DNA of 64,000 nt, taken from contig DWZD01000040.1 in NCBI GenBank assembly GCA_019118345.1, positions 186,001 to 250,000 on the forward strand, read 5' to 3'. The stretch comes from Candidatus Desulfovibrio intestinavium (GTDB lineage Bacteria > Desulfobacterota > Desulfovibrionia > Desulfovibrionales > Desulfovibrionaceae). The position numbers were made by a program, and so were the translations under genes. Positions 63,470 to 64,000 of the stretch are shown here, one piece after another. Numbering within the stretch: position 1 is the first letter of the stretch; every line of letters begins with the position of its first letter. The notes beneath the pieces were generated by a model, which ran no database searches, had not been told where the DNA came from, and was given only the letters and a program-made list of their open reading frames with translations.

Positions 63470-64000
63470 ATGAGCCGCCCCCGCGTCGTCATTACCGGTC
63501 TGTCGGGACTGACTCCCCTCGCCAACGATATCGAGACCACCTGGAAACGCCTTGTTGCGGGCGAATCCGGCCTGGGTCCCATTACCCATTTCGACTGCTC
63601 GGCCTATGATTCGCGCATCGCGGGCGAAGTGAAGGATTTTGTCCCCGAGGATGTCATTCCCGCCAAGCAGGCCCGGCGCATGGATCGCTTCACGCAGTTT
63701 GCCGTGGCTGCGGCGCAAATGCTGATGCGGGACGCCGACTTCCGCATCACCGAGGACAATGCCTACGATGTGGGCGTCATTCTGGGCGTGGGACTCGGGG
63801 GCTTGCAGACCATTGAAACCTATCACGCCAAGCTCCTGCAGAGCGGCCCCTCCAAGGTTTCTCCCTTCCTCATTCCCATGCTCATCTCCAACATGGGGCC
63901 GGGACAGATCGCCATGTTCACCGGCGCCATGGGGCCGAACATCGTGACCACCACGGCCTGTGCCTCGGCCATTCACGGCATCGGCACGGCCTACAGCGAA
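63470..64000 (+). CDS. fabF: Beta-ketoacyl-ACP synthase II (FabF), 3' end cut by the window
   Basis: This frame is open to the last base and is missing from the ORF track because no stop is reached. It reads MSRPRVVITGLSGLTPLAND at the start and has the active-site cysteine region TTACASAIHGIGTAY near residue 163. The ribosome site AAGGAG lies four to five bases upstream of the ATG. FabF extends acyl-ACP chains. About 177 of roughly 415 residues are seen. No fabD is found between fabH and fabF. Confidence 0.95.
   Translation, partial: MSRPRVVITGLSGLTPLANDIETTWKRLVAGESGLGPITHFDCSAYDSRIAGEVKDFVPEDVIPAKQARRMDRFTQFAVAAAQMLMRDADFRITEDNAYDVGVILGVGLGGLQTIETYHAKLLQSGPSKVSPFLIPMLISNMGPGQIAMFTGAMGPNIVTTTACASAIHGIGTAYSE

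Overview
This is a GC-rich bacterial chromosome segment (about 60-65% GC by eye) with dense, mostly housekeeping gene content. The mixture points to a Desulfovibrio-like member of the Desulfovibrionaceae: a one-subunit pyruvate carboxylase beside an oversized PEP-synthase-like protein, formate-tetrahydrofolate ligase, fused BioD-BioA, fused IspD-IspF, an Mla-type ABC system and a GT9/CgeB glycosyltransferase pair. This assignment is an inference from gene content; no rRNA is present to test it.

Layout. 0-6.6 kb: a membrane PAS/HD-GYP-like protein with eroded catalytic motifs, then on the minus strand a radical SAM gene, a half-length type I specificity (HsdS-like) gene and an HsdM-like gene lacking recognisable catalytic motifs, plus a small membrane protein. 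6.7-13 kb: polA, divergent from an mlaE-mlaF-mlaD-lipoprotein lipid-transport operon. 13-17.6 kb: grpE, hisD, purC, fabI. 17.7-21.2 kb: tRNA-Ser(GGA) with its terminator, followed by an apparent small decayed island (exported protein of unknown function, nine-repeat exported ankyrin protein, broken serine recombinase) closed by an imperfect copy of the tRNA-terminator junction. 21.2-31.7 kb: Nif3-like, coiled-coil zinc-ribbon protein, rnpB, ispDF, acyl-CoA ligase, dtd, STAS protein, FapA-like protein and two glycosyltransferases, all plus strand. 31.9-39.5 kb: fhs, LpdD-like gene, bioB-bioDA, iron alcohol dehydrogenase and a Crp-family regulator. 39.8-49.2 kb: birA-pyc-pps on the minus strand, with cca head-to-head with birA. 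49.2-53.3 kb: phoH-pgpH-ybeY operon. 53.4-59.2 kb: an unrecognised protein of five about 50-residue repeats, a CytX-like permease behind a structured leader, a Sel1-repeat protein, and a four-gene operon (YqeB-like, small membrane protein, GIY-YIG, LysE). 59.2-64 kb: yceD-rpmF-plsX-fabH, then fabG-acpP-fabF, the last cut by the window end.

Two threads link distant genes. Biotin: bioB and bioDA make biotin, BirA attaches it, and pyc, overlapping birA by 23 bases, is the only biotin enzyme visible. Membrane lipids: fabI, plsX, fabH, fabG, acpP, fabF, an acyl-CoA ligase and the Mla operon. The most unusual items are the tRNA-Ser island remnant, the five-repeat protein, the eroded HsdM/HsdS and HD-GYP proteins, the zinc-ribbon tail on pyruvate carboxylase, and the helical insertion inside the PEP-synthase-like barrel. 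Most long ORFs in the supplied track that lie antisense to these genes are codon-bias shadows and are left out.
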